Part shown: piece after piece, positions 14,436 to 22,589 of the stretch
How the letters are laid out: each line of letters begins with the position of its first letter
Position numbering within the stretch: position 1 is the first letter of the stretch
Source: Catenulispora pinistramenti
GTDB lineage: Bacteria > Actinomycetota > Actinomycetes > Streptomycetales > Catenulisporaceae
Assembly (NCBI RefSeq): GCF_018274385.1
Contig: NZ_JAAFYZ010000016.1
Coordinates: 1 to 64,000, forward strand
Direction: 5' to 3'
Length of the DNA: 64,000 nt
The notes under the pieces: model-generated
Told to the model about the DNA's origin: nothing
The model's database searches: none
Seen by the model: the letters and a program-made list of their open reading frames with translations, nothing else
Program-made: the position numbers and the translations under genes

Positions 14436-14506
14436 GGGCTGCCGGCAGGGCCACGCGGAGGCCGGCTGGCAAGGCGAGGAGCCGCCGTCGCGGTGGGAAA
14501 CGGGGG

Positions 14507-15358
14507 TCACGCCCGCTGCGGCAGAACGAGCGCCGACAGCAGCGTCGGTTCGCCCTGCGTCGAGCGCAGGACCGAGGTGATGGCGGCGGCCGTGACGCGG
14601 ACCAGTCGGGCCAGACCCGGGTGCAGCACGCGGTCGGAGGGCCCGGCCAAGCCGACGGCGGCGACCACCCGGCGGCGGTGGTCACAGATCGGGGCCGCCA
14701 CGGCGCTCACGCCGGGGAACAGTTCCCCGCGGCAGGTGGCGAAACCGGCCTCGCGGATCCGGCCGAGTTCGCGGTCGAGCAGTTCGGGCGAGGTGATGGT
14801 CGCGGCGGTGTAGGCGGGCAGCCGGCCTTCCGCCGGATGGCACCGGCCGGCGACCGGATCGAAGGCCAGCAGCATCTTGCCCGTCGCGGTGGCGTGAAGA
14901 GGGGACCGGGACAACAGCGGGGCGATCTCGGACAGCTGGGAGCGGTCGTAGAGGCGCTCGGGGTACGCGACCGCCTCGCGGGACGGAGCCGCCAGCGCCA
15001 CGGCGACACCGGCCCGGCGGTGCAACTCAACGAGGTGCGGCAGCGCCGCGCTGCGTAATCGCGCCATCGACATCGTCTGCCCCCGGTCGACCCAGCCGAC
15101 CGCGCGCCCGCCGAGCCGGTATCCGCTCTCGCCCCGGGACACCAGATCGTGGACCTGGAGGACGTTCAGAAGGCGGTGGACCGTCGACTTGGCCAGACCC
15201 AGCCGGCGGCCTATCTCCGAGGCGCTGGCCGTCTCCAGGTCGGCGACCACGTCCAGCACGGCCACCGCGCGCCCCAGCTGCCCCATCGCCATCCGCCCCG
15301 TCGGCGAATCCTGACCGTCGAGCGGATCTGCCGAACGGCATTCGGATCTCGGTTCCAC
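14507..15358 (-). CDS. IclR-family transcriptional regulator
   Basis: GTG 15358 is preceded by AGGGGG at 5-base spacing, giving 283 residues; an in-frame ATG at 15292 would give the minimal family length. The N-terminal winged helix-turn-helix (LGRAVAVLDVVADLETASASEIGRRLGL, then KSTVHRLLNVL) is typical of IclR. It is followed by the GAF-like effector domain (SPLHATATGKMLLAF, GFATCRGELFPGVSAVAAPI). The gene converges with ispG, separated by 71 bp, so it may or may not control the isoprenoid locus. Its effector is unknown. DNA-binding repressor or activator in the cytosol. Confidence 0.87.
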   Translation of the reverse strand: MEPRSECRSADPLDGQDSPTGRMAMGQLGRAVAVLDVVADLETASASEIGRRLGLAKSTVHRLLNVLQVHDLVSRGESGYRLGGRAVGWVDRGQTMSMARLRSAALPHLVELHRRAGVAVALAAPSREAVAYPERLYDRSQLSEIAPLLSRSPLHATATGKMLLAFDPVAGRCHPAEGRLPAYTAATITSPELLDRELGRIREAGFATCRGELFPGVSAVAAPICDHRRRVVAAVGLAGPSDRVLHPGLARLVRVTAAAITSVLRSTQGEPTLLSALVLPQRA

Positions 15359-15759
15359 GTCGTCCCCCTGCAGTGTGAGTCGGGCGATGCGTTGTGCGGG
15401 TGCTTTCGCGGTGCGGACCCGTGGACAGCGCAGGCACGACCGCTTGAGAGCTGCCATGGGCTCCGAGGAATGGTCCGCGGTTGTCTGGGCGGGCCTGGAT
15501 GGGCGGTGGCTGGGCCTGGAGGAGGGGGCGAATTGGTGGGCTGCCCACCGGCCGGATGTACACGACCCGTTCCCGGTCCCGGCAACGATTCGCCTTGCCG
15601 GTCAGGGGCCCGCCGCCGTATCGACCAGAAAATCAGGGTACTGCGATAGGGGAGGCGGCGCAATCGGTGCCCGGGCTCTGGCGCGCCCCGGTCGCTCTGG
15701 GCGGCACCGGCCCACGTCCGCTCGCCGGCAGCGACTACCAGCGTCGCCGCCGACGCCGG
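15359..15759. other. Gene-free interval between IclR and STAS genes
   Basis: Frames here are open because of high GC, but none has a convincing start, ribosome-binding site or recognisable product. The interval should hold the IclR promoter at its left end. No repeat or RNA gene was seen. Confidence 0.4.
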
Positions 15760-16356
15760 TCACGGTTCGCTTTCCGCCGCCCGGCCTTCGTCGGCCGGGA
15801 CGCTGTTCGGGCCGCCGCCAGGCACCCCGGTCTGTCCGGCAGCCACTCCCGGACGCCCCGGCCGCGACGGATCGCCGCGCCAGGCCCCTGATTCGTCGAA
15901 GCCTGTGTGCGCGACCGGGCAGTCGTCCGGCACGGCGACGTCGGCGAAGGCCTCGGCGATTCCGGGGTAGCACAACAGGACGTGCGACAGCATGCTGACC
16001 CGCAGCAGCTTGCGCATCCTGGGGGTGGCCGCGGACAGCCGCAGCCATCCGCCGCGAGCAACGGCCCGGCGGTGGATCCACAGCAGTGCCGCGAGCCCCG
16101 CGCAGTCGCAGAACTCCAGGCCGGCCACGTCTGCGACGACGTATTCCCGGCCCGTCGCGCCCGAGGGTTCGAGGTGCCCGGCCAGCACCGGATGCACCGC
16201 TGTGGCGATGTCCAGTTCTCCGACAAGCACGATGACCGTGCCTGGGGCACGGTCATAGCTGCTGATCCCCAGTGGGCCAGGCGGTATGCGGCCGGGCACG
16301 GACTGGCGTGGAGGGTGGCCCTCCGGTAAGGGGACTCTTTCGGCGACGTCGAACAT
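15760..16356 (-). CDS. STAS-domain anti-sigma factor antagonist
   Basis: The product has 198 residues from ATG 16356 (MFDVAERVPL). The central ~100 residues form a STAS domain: VIVLVGELDIATAV, then VADVAGLEFCDCAGLAALL, in which the Ser/Thr phosphorylated in SpoIIAA/RsbV proteins is replaced by Cys (FCDCAG). The C-terminal ~60 residues are Gly/Pro-rich and probably disordered. The protein would bind an anti-sigma kinase such as the ATPase-domain protein at 4.4-5.6 kb and free a sigma factor. The Cys replacement suggests it is not regulated by the classic phosphorylation switch (inference). Confidence 0.8.
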   Translation of the reverse strand: MFDVAERVPLPEGHPPRQSVPGRIPPGPLGISSYDRAPGTVIVLVGELDIATAVHPVLAGHLEPSGATGREYVVADVAGLEFCDCAGLAALLWIHRRAVARGGWLRLSAATPRMRKLLRVSMLSHVLLCYPGIAEAFADVAVPDDCPVAHTGFDESGAWRGDPSRPGRPGVAAGQTGVPGGGPNSVPADEGRAAESEP

Positions 16357-16788
16357 GTCAGACTCCGGAAGCTGGCTGAACGGCCGTGCGTCTCCGGGGT
16401 CTGGGAGGACAGGCCCGGATCTGCCGGGCCCATCGCCAGAATAGAACCGCCGAGGACCGGGCAAAGACCCGAGCGCAACACGCCACCTTTTCGCCAGACG
16501 GCAGTGCCCCGACGACCCGTCACAGACGTACCCGGCGCCGCCATCACGGCCGATGGCAGCGCTCCGCCGATGACGCACTCCCAGCACTGGTCGGCGACCA
16601 GATGCCCGCGCCGGGTCGACGGGTACGCGCGTCGTCCCCGATGACGCCTCAGCGCGGCGCCGAGTCGCTGAGGCACGACCGGCTCGCGGTCCCGGCCGGT
16701 GTCAGCCCTCGACGGGCAAGGCGGCCTGGTTCGGCCACGCCCGTCCTGCCCTGATCGCGGCGGTCGCCGCCGCACCCACGGGAGGCAG
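16357..16788. other. Gene-free interval
   Basis: No reading frame with a credible start, product or conserved motif is visible on either strand. The right part is downstream of the GAF-ANTAR gene and the left part upstream of the STAS gene, so it probably holds a terminator and a promoter. No strong hairpin was found by eye. Confidence 0.35.
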
Positions 16789-17547
16789 TCAGGTGTGACC
16801 GGGCCCGGACGCTGCCAGCCCGGACAAGTCGATGGCCCCGGTGACGACGCCGGTGGCGACCTCGGTGAGTCTGGTGCTGGTGCCGCGCGCGTGGCCGCGC
16901 AGCACCGAGAAGGCCTGTTCCATGGTGATCTGGTGGCGCTCGGCGAGCACGCCCTTGGCCTGCTCGATCAGGACCCGGGTGTCCAGCGCGGTCTGCAGCT
17001 GCCCGGCCAGCAGATCACGCCGGGCGGCGGCGCGGGCGGACAGGATGCCGATGGTGGCGATGTCGGCCATCGCCTGCGCGGTGGCCTGTCCGGCCTCGTC
17101 GAGGGTGCGGTCGGCGGTGAACAGGTTCAGCGCGCCGATCGTGTTCTCGCGCAGCCGCATCGGCAGTGCGTGCACCGCGGTGAAGCCGTGCTCGGCGGCG
17201 GCCGCGGCGAAGTCCGGCCACCGGTCGGCCTCCGCCGCCAGATCGCCGCTGCGCACCGGCTGCCCGGTGGCGAAGGCGTCCAGGCAGGGTCCCTGGTCGA
17301 TCTGCAGCTGGAACTGCTCCAACCGCCGGGCCCGCTCGGTGGAGGCCGCGACCAGCCGCAGGTGGTCCGTCTGGTCGGTGAGCAGGATCCCGGCGGCGTC
17401 GACGGCCAGGACCTGGACGCAGCGCAGGGTGAGGGTGTGCAGGAATTCGGCGAGGTCGAAGTCGGCGAGCAGGGTGTCGGCCAGCTCGACGAACACCGGG
17501 GCCAGCAGCTGTTCGCCGGCCGTCGTGGCCTCGAGTGGTTCGCGCAT
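16789..17547 (-). CDS. GAF-ANTAR domain regulator
   Basis: The 252-residue product starts at ATG 17547, which has GGAG 8 bases upstream; the in-frame ATG at 17595 has none. An N-terminal GAF domain (VFVELADTLLADFDLAEFLHTL through GALNLFTADRTL) is followed by a C-terminal ANTAR module (LQTALDTRVLIEQAKGVLAER, then MEQAFSVLRGHARGTSTRL). ANTAR proteins bind paired hairpins in nascent RNA to block termination. The GAF domain would sense a small molecule, redox state or light. It lies in a run of signalling genes with no obvious effector genes, so its RNA targets are unknown. Confidence 0.82.
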   Translation of the reverse strand: MREPLEATTAGEQLLAPVFVELADTLLADFDLAEFLHTLTLRCVQVLAVDAAGILLTDQTDHLRLVAASTERARRLEQFQLQIDQGPCLDAFATGQPVRSGDLAAEADRWPDFAAAAAEHGFTAVHALPMRLRENTIGALNLFTADRTLDEAGQATAQAMADIATIGILSARAAARRDLLAGQLQTALDTRVLIEQAKGVLAERHQITMEQAFSVLRGHARGTSTRLTEVATGVVTGAIDLSGLAASGPGHT

Positions 17548-17876
17548 CGCTTCAACTCCAATTCGCCGTTCCGGCGCAAGGGGAACTCCGGTCATGGGGT
17601 GAGGGCTGCGAACGGTCGGCCCGGCCGGGCCCGCCGGCTTCAGATCCGGTGAGTACGGATACGCCGATCGACTCGCGGTGCCTCACCGGCAGCACACGAG
17701 TGCAACAGTATCCTGATTCGCCACGTTCTGTGCCAGGCGCGGCCGTAGCCGGACACCTCGGCCGCCGACCGTGTGCGGCGTCCCGCCCCGGGGCGGGGCG
17801 GATGTCCGGTCGGCGGCGGGGCGAAAGGCGACAGCCCTTCAGGGAACACGGTGGCCCGAGCCGGGGAAAGCAGTCC
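17548..17876. other. Gene-free interval between two GAF-ANTAR genes
   Basis: This is presumably the promoter region of the downstream minus-strand GAF-ANTAR gene and the 3' region of the upstream one. No paired hairpin of the ANTAR-target type could be assigned confidently, and no small gene was seen. Confidence 0.35.
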
Positions 17877-18806
17877 TCAGCTCAGGCGCAGCGTGCGCGC
17901 GACGATGTCGGCCGCGACCTCGTCCACCGGCCGGTTCTCGGCGAAGGCGTGCGCCCTGATCAGGGCGAGGGCGTCGGCGGTGCCGCAGCGGCACTGCACG
18001 GACACCATGCCGGCGGCCTGGTTCACCACGGCCCACAGGTCGGCCTGGCCCACCAGCGACGGACAGCGTGTGAACTCCTCGTAGGCGCCGCTGAGCGGCG
18101 GCGGTTCCAGCGAGGCGACCAGCGTCTCGGCGGTCGCCTCGAACGCCTCCAGGTCTGGGCCCTCAGCGTCCGGACCGTCGGCCATGGGCGGGTCGAAGAC
18201 GGTCAGCGCTCCGAGCGTCTGCCCGGCCATGGCGACCGGGACGGCCGCGACCGCGCCGATGCCCAACCGCTCCACGGCGGGCCCGTATATCGGCCACGTG
18301 GCCGCTATCTCCGTTCCGGCCGCGATGACCGGTCTGTGGAGCCGCACGGTCTCCCGGGCCGGCCCCTGGCCGAAGGTGAACTCCAGGTGCTGGGCGGTCC
18401 GGCTCGCCGGGTTCGAAGCCGCCGTGAGCACCTCGGTCTGGTCGGTGCCGAACAGCGTGAACGCGGCGCCGGACGCGCCGAGTGTCTCGCAGGCCGCCGC
18501 CATGAGATCGGAGGGGGCCTGCGGGTCCTGGGATCCCTCGGCCCAGCGGCGCAGCCGGTCGGCGTGGGCGGTGTGGATCCGGGCCGCGGTCCGGTGCTGC
18601 TGCTCGGCCTGCCGGTGCATGACCGCCATCCGCGCGTGCAGCGCCCGCATACCCTCGGCGGCCGTGAGCATCTGTGTCTCGTGCCGGGCGGCGATCTCGG
18701 CGGCGCGAACGGCTCGCCGGTGCTCGACCTCCGCGCGCTGCACCGCCTCGTCGAGTTCCCGGCCGGATTCGGGCGGCAGGGGCATGTTCGCAGGATACGC
18801 CGACAC
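17877..18806 (-). CDS. GAF-ANTAR regulator with N-terminal coiled coil
   Basis: GTG 18806 gives 309 residues; an ATG seven codons later is possible. Residues ~15-90 are an Arg/Ala/Glu-rich helical segment, probably coiled coil. A GAF domain follows (CETLGASGAAFTLFGTDQ, VAVPVAMAGQTLGALTVFD). The C-terminus is ANTAR-like (WAVVNQAAGMVSVQCRCGTADALALIRAHAF), though it lacks the usual Lys-Gly before the middle helix. It may bind RNA weakly or serve only as a dimer scaffold. The gene lies 45 bp downstream of the CheR-PAS gene on the same strand and may share its transcript. Confidence 0.75.
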   Translation of the reverse strand: MSAYPANMPLPPESGRELDEAVQRAEVEHRRAVRAAEIAARHETQMLTAAEGMRALHARMAVMHRQAEQQHRTAARIHTAHADRLRRWAEGSQDPQAPSDLMAAACETLGASGAAFTLFGTDQTEVLTAASNPASRTAQHLEFTFGQGPARETVRLHRPVIAAGTEIAATWPIYGPAVERLGIGAVAAVPVAMAGQTLGALTVFDPPMADGPDAEGPDLEAFEATAETLVASLEPPPLSGAYEEFTRCPSLVGQADLWAVVNQAAGMVSVQCRCGTADALALIRAHAFAENRPVDEVAADIVARTLRLS

Positions 18807-18851
18807 AGGCGGTGACCAAAGCCAAAACCGACAAGAAGCGCATCCGCCGCA

Positions 18852-20714
18852 TCAGCCGCGGCCGGTGTCCTCCATCAGCAGGACGATGCCGCCGCCGTCC
18901 ATGGGGGAACAGGCGATCGAGCACACGATGGTGCGGCCGATGCGGTTGACGGCGGTGACGTCCGCCGGCCCGGACCGGGCCCCGGTCCGCTGGCAGTCCG
19001 CGACGACTTTGCGCACCTGCTCGGTCGGCAGACCGAAGTCCAAGGCGAAGAACGGCTGCAGATGGACTTCACGGGAGCGCAGGCCCCACAGGTCTTCCGC
19101 GCCCCGGTTCCAGCTGTGCACCCGCAGGTCCGCGTCCAGCACCACCACGCCGGCGGCGATGCTGGACAGCACGCCTTCCAGGAAGCTGCGGGCCTCGTCC
19201 AGTTCCCCGGACCGGATCCGCATCTCCTCGTTCATCGTCTCCAGTTCCTCGTTGCCGGACTGGAGCTCCTCGTTGGTGGTCTCCAGCTCCTCGTTCGTGG
19301 ACTGGAGCTCCTCATTCGTGGTCTCCAGTTCCTCGATGCTGGACTGGAGCTCCTCATTCGTGGTCTCCAGCTCCTCGTTCGTGGACTGAAGCGCGTCGTA
19401 GGCCGCCTCCAGCTCGCCCCGGGTGCGGGTGAGCTCGTTGTGCAGCTTCGTGGCGACCGTGGTGTCCAGGAACGTCAGCGCGACGCCCACCGGCTCGCCG
19501 TCGGCGGCGGACATCGGCTGGATGACGATGTCCAGGAACTGGATCTCGCCGTCGTGCAGCTGCCGTTCGGCGGCCGGGACCCGGACCGCGTGCCGCTCGG
19601 TCTCGGCCTGTTCGATCAGCGAGCGCAACTCGATCGGCCGGTAGGAGATCTCCAGGTCCCGGAACGGCCGGTTCAGGTCGTAGGTGGTCAGACCGAACTG
19701 GGCCCGGGCGGCGGCGTTGATCAGGACGATCGCCCCGTCGGGGTCGACGGCGATGGTCGCGCTCGGCGACGTCTCCAAGGTCAGGTCCCGCAGCTGCCGT
19801 TTACGGCTGGCCTCCCGGACCTCGGTGCCGGTGGTGGCGTCCATCTTCAGCGGTGCCGGGTGGTAGGGGGTCGCGGCGTCGCCCGGGCGGCGCCGGAAGA
19901 TCCGCTGCCGCATGTTGGCGACCTCGAAGCGTTCGCCGTCGGACAGCAGCATCTCGGCCTTGCCCAGGAACAGGTGGCCGCCTTCGCGCAGGGCGAAGTG
20001 GAACCGGTCGATGATCTGCGACTGGGCCTCGGCGTTGAAGTACATCAGGGTGTTGCGGCAGACCAGCAGGTCCAGGCGGGAGATCGGGGCGTCCCGGGTG
20101 ATGTCGTGCCGGCCGAAGATGACCCGGCGGCGCAGATCGGCGCGGAACGCGAACTGCGCGCCGTTGGGCTCGAAGTACTTGTCCCGCAGCTCCGGGGCCA
20201 GCGGCTCCAGCGCCTTGGCCGTGTACAGGCCGCTGCGCGCCTCGCGCAGGGCCTCCTCGTCCACGTCGGTACCGTAGAGCTTGACCCGCCTGACGCACTC
20301 CTCGACGCCGAGGACCTCGGCGAACAGGATCGCCAGGGAGTACGGTTCCTGGCCGCTGGAGCACCCGGCGCTCCACACCCGGATGTCCTCGTCCGCCCCG
20401 CGCGCCGCGACCAGCTCGGGAAGGATCTCTCGTTGCAGGTGCGCCCAGCCCTCGGGGTCCCGGAAGAAGCTGGTGACGTTGATCAGGATCGTGTTGAACA
20501 GCGCCCGGAACTCCTCGGCGTCGGCTTCCAGCCGGTCCTGGTAGTCGGCGTAGTCGGCGATGCGGGCGTCGGCCATCCGCTTGCGGATCCGGCGGGCCAG
20601 GGTCGAGCGCTTGTAGCCGGTGAAGTCGAACCCGCGCGCATCGCGGATGAAGACCAGCAGCTCCTCCAGGTCGCCGCCGGGCTCCGGGCCGGACGGGACA
20701 CCTTTCCCGGTCAC
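18852..20714 (-). CDS. CheR-type methyltransferase fused to two PAS domains and a long coiled coil
   Basis: The 620-residue product starts at GTG 20714, overlapping the cheB stop by 4 bases. Residues ~15-275 are a CheR SAM-dependent glutamate methyltransferase (NVTSFFRDP, VWSAGCSSGQEPYSLAI, DLLVCRNTLMYF). A PAS domain covers ~320-415. Residues ~430-495 consist of near-perfect repeats of the type TNEELETTNEELQS, a long parallel coiled coil. A second PAS domain follows (~500-615). No histidine-kinase core is present. Such CheB/CheR-PAS systems are common outside chemotaxis, where they modify unknown partners. No flagellar or MCP gene is nearby, so it probably acts in stress or developmental signalling with CheB. 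Confidence 0.87.
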   Translation of the reverse strand: MTGKGVPSGPEPGGDLEELLVFIRDARGFDFTGYKRSTLARRIRKRMADARIADYADYQDRLEADAEEFRALFNTILINVTSFFRDPEGWAHLQREILPELVAARGADEDIRVWSAGCSSGQEPYSLAILFAEVLGVEECVRRVKLYGTDVDEEALREARSGLYTAKALEPLAPELRDKYFEPNGAQFAFRADLRRRVIFGRHDITRDAPISRLDLLVCRNTLMYFNAEAQSQIIDRFHFALREGGHLFLGKAEMLLSDGERFEVANMRQRIFRRRPGDAATPYHPAPLKMDATTGTEVREASRKRQLRDLTLETSPSATIAVDPDGAIVLINAAARAQFGLTTYDLNRPFRDLEISYRPIELRSLIEQAETERHAVRVPAAERQLHDGEIQFLDIVIQPMSAADGEPVGVALTFLDTTVATKLHNELTRTRGELEAAYDALQSTNEELETTNEELQSSIEELETTNEELQSTNEELETTNEELQSGNEELETMNEEMRIRSGELDEARSFLEGVLSSIAAGVVVLDADLRVHSWNRGAEDLWGLRSREVHLQPFFALDFGLPTEQVRKVVADCQRTGARSGPADVTAVNRIGRTIVCSIACSPMDGGGIVLLMEDTGRG

Positions 20715-21334
20715 CGGTCCGCCGGCTCGACCAGGCCGCGCACGACCGCGGCGATCTCCTCCAGCGGGAGCACGAAGTCGACCACGCCGGAGCCGACGGC
20801 CGCCTGCGGCATGCCCTTGAACTCAGCCGACTCCGGATCCTCGGCGATCACGGTGCCGCCGCGGGACTTGACCGCGGTCACCCCCATCGAGCCGTCCTTG
20901 CCGGTCCCGGTCAGCACACAGGCGATCGCCCGCGCACCGTAGGCGCCGGCCACCGACTCGAACAGCAGGTCCGCGGACGGACGCACGAAATGGACCAGCT
21001 CGCTGTCCGACAACGACAACAAGCCCGCCGCGCCGACCAGCAGATGCCGGTTGGGCGGCGCGACGTAGACGGTGCCGGGACGGGCCAGTTCGCCGGCTTC
21101 GGCGAGCTTGACCGGCAGCTGCGTGCTGCGCCCCAGCACGTGGGCGATCACGGTCTCGTGCCTGGGGTCCAGGTGCTGCACCACCAGTACCGGGACCGGG
21201 AACCCGACCGGCAGCGCGCCGAGCAGTGCCCCCAGCGCGGTGATACCGCCGGCCGAAGCCGCCACCGCGACCACCGCGTACCGCTCGTCCGAACCTTCGG
21301 GCCGCGGCACGTCCGGCGCCTCGTCGCCGTTCAC
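20711..21334 (-). CDS. cheB: CheB-type protein-glutamate methylesterase, catalytic domain only
   Basis: The 207-residue protein starts at GTG 21334, with GAGAGG 9 bases upstream. It is only the esterase domain; the usual N-terminal receiver is absent, so it is not directly controlled by phosphotransfer. The catalytic triad can be placed as Ser27 (AASAGGI), His54 (VVQHLDPRHE) and Asp147 (TGTGKDGSMG). It would remove methyl groups added by the adjacent CheR domain or deamidate Gln. Its 4-base overlap with the CheR-PAS gene implies coupled translation and a stoichiometric pair. Confidence 0.88.
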   Translation of the reverse strand: MNGDEAPDVPRPEGSDERYAVVAVAASAGGITALGALLGALPVGFPVPVLVVQHLDPRHETVIAHVLGRSTQLPVKLAEAGELARPGTVYVAPPNRHLLVGAAGLLSLSDSELVHFVRPSADLLFESVAGAYGARAIACVLTGTGKDGSMGVTAVKSRGGTVIAEDPESAEFKGMPQAAVGSGVVDFVLPLEEIAAVVRGLVEPADR

Positions 21335-21802
21335 CGGCAGGCACCTCTCAGCCGCGGCGCACGTCCAGGCCTGGCCCGTCGGCCGCCCGCCGCGCGCGAA
21401 TCTCCAAGCCGGGCGGTCGAAGTCGTGGACACGATCTCGAGGTTAGCGGACCGGCCCGGTAGATCGTGCGAGCCGCCGGGCCCGGCCCGGTCGCCCCGGC
21501 CAGGTCACCCCGGCCAGATCGAGGCTGCCGCGCAGGCCGCCGCCGAGGCGGCCGCGGCACATGCGGGCCCGCACTTGAGCCGGGACCGGCCGCCCAGATG
21601 ATCGAAGCCGGGACGATGGTCGCGGCCGAGGATTCCGACCGGTCTCGCGCCTGTCCGCATTCTGGACACCAAGGGTGGCGTTTCCCCGCCTGCTCCTGAT
21701 CTCATTCCCGCCCGCTCTAGCCTGGCGGTGAGCCCGGTGATCCGGGCCGGTTTCCCCAGACCCCGGAGACGCAAGGCCGCCCGCAAGTCTCTGGAGCCTG
21801 CC
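21335..21802. other. Gene-free interval between cheB and a divergent STAS gene
   Basis: This is a divergent promoter region for cheB (minus) and the STAS gene (plus). Imperfect repeats built from GGCCCGG/CCCCGGCCAG occur around 21450-21530. No protein-coding signal or assignable operator was seen. Confidence 0.4.
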
Positions 21803-22273
21803 GTGTCCGATCCCGGAACCTCCACCCCGCAGAATCAGCCCCCGCACTTATCCGGAACCGGCAGCTCGCCGCCGGATCTGTTGCGGATCGGGGTCCACAG
21901 ACACGCCGCGGGGTGGGTCGTCGTCCTCATCGGTGAGTTGGACGTCGCGACGGCTCCCCTGCTGATTGACCGCCTGGCCCGGTCGGACGGTACGGTCCGG
22001 TCACATCTGGTCGCCGACCTGTCCGGGCTCGGCTTCTGCGACTGTGCCGGGCTCGGGGCGCTGGTCGGAATCCACCGTCGCGCCTTTGAACGGGGCGGCT
22101 GGCTACGGCTGTCCACGCCCACGGCCAGGATGCGCAGACTACTGCAGACAGCCGGGCTGTCGCAGGTACTGCAGTGCTATCCAGGCATCGATGAGGCGTT
22201 CGCCGAATCGTCGGACCCGCACCGGACAACCAGCGTAGCCGGCGGCACAGGCGGGACGGCCGGGGCCCCGTGA
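21803..22273 (+). CDS. STAS-domain anti-sigma factor antagonist
   Basis: GTG 21803 has CTGGAG 6 bases upstream, giving 156 residues. The STAS core reads GWVVVLIGELDVATAPLL, then LVADLSGLGFCDCAGLGALVGIHRRAF. It is clearly a paralogue of the STAS protein encoded at 15.8-16.4 kb, with the same FCDCAG motif replacing the phosphorylatable Ser. Both share the C-terminal YPGI-EAFA segment. It likely binds an anti-sigma kinase in the partner-switching network of this region. The C-terminus is Gly/Thr-rich and disordered. Confidence 0.78.
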   Translation: MSDPGTSTPQNQPPHLSGTGSSPPDLLRIGVHRHAAGWVVVLIGELDVATAPLLIDRLARSDGTVRSHLVADLSGLGFCDCAGLGALVGIHRRAFERGGWLRLSTPTARMRRLLQTAGLSQVLQCYPGIDEAFAESSDPHRTTSVAGGTGGTAGAP

Positions 22274-22295
22274 GGTGAGCGATTCGGACGCGGGC

Positions 22296-22406
22296 CGCCT
22301 GCGCGTGGGGCAGACCGGCGTCCTGGACATGGTCAACCTGATCGGCGCATACCTCGCGACCTCGGCCCTGCTCAACGCTTTCCAGGTGCCCGCGCCACCC
22401 CCGGCC
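22296..22406 (+). pseudogene. Possible C-terminal fragment of a carboxymuconolactone decarboxylase-family gene
   Basis: The frame reads GQTGVLDMVNLIGAYLATSA, then LLNAFQVPAP. This resembles the end of carboxymuconolactone decarboxylase-like (AhpD fold) proteins, which finish with a hydrophobic helix and LNAFEVP. The catalytic CxxC part is absent upstream, where the STAS gene ends instead. It appears to be a scrap left by a deletion. The 22274-22589 interval otherwise shows no gene. Confidence 0.4.
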
Positions 22407-22589
22407 GAGCCCGGCTGGAGACATTCCACGAGATCCCAGATCGAGAACGGCCGGAGTCGGACCTTCAGCTGTCGATCTCGGCGCCGTTTAGCTCAACATT
22501 GTGTCACCGCTTTTGGATGCCGGTTCATCGCAGCCATTACCCTTTCTTCGAGTGATCAGTTCATCATGATCCGTGATTGCGAGGTCCTT

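Noticed and set aside
18852-21334. A chemotaxis operon
   Set aside because: CheB lacks a receiver domain, CheR is fused to PAS domains, and no CheA, CheW, MCP or flagellar gene is nearby.
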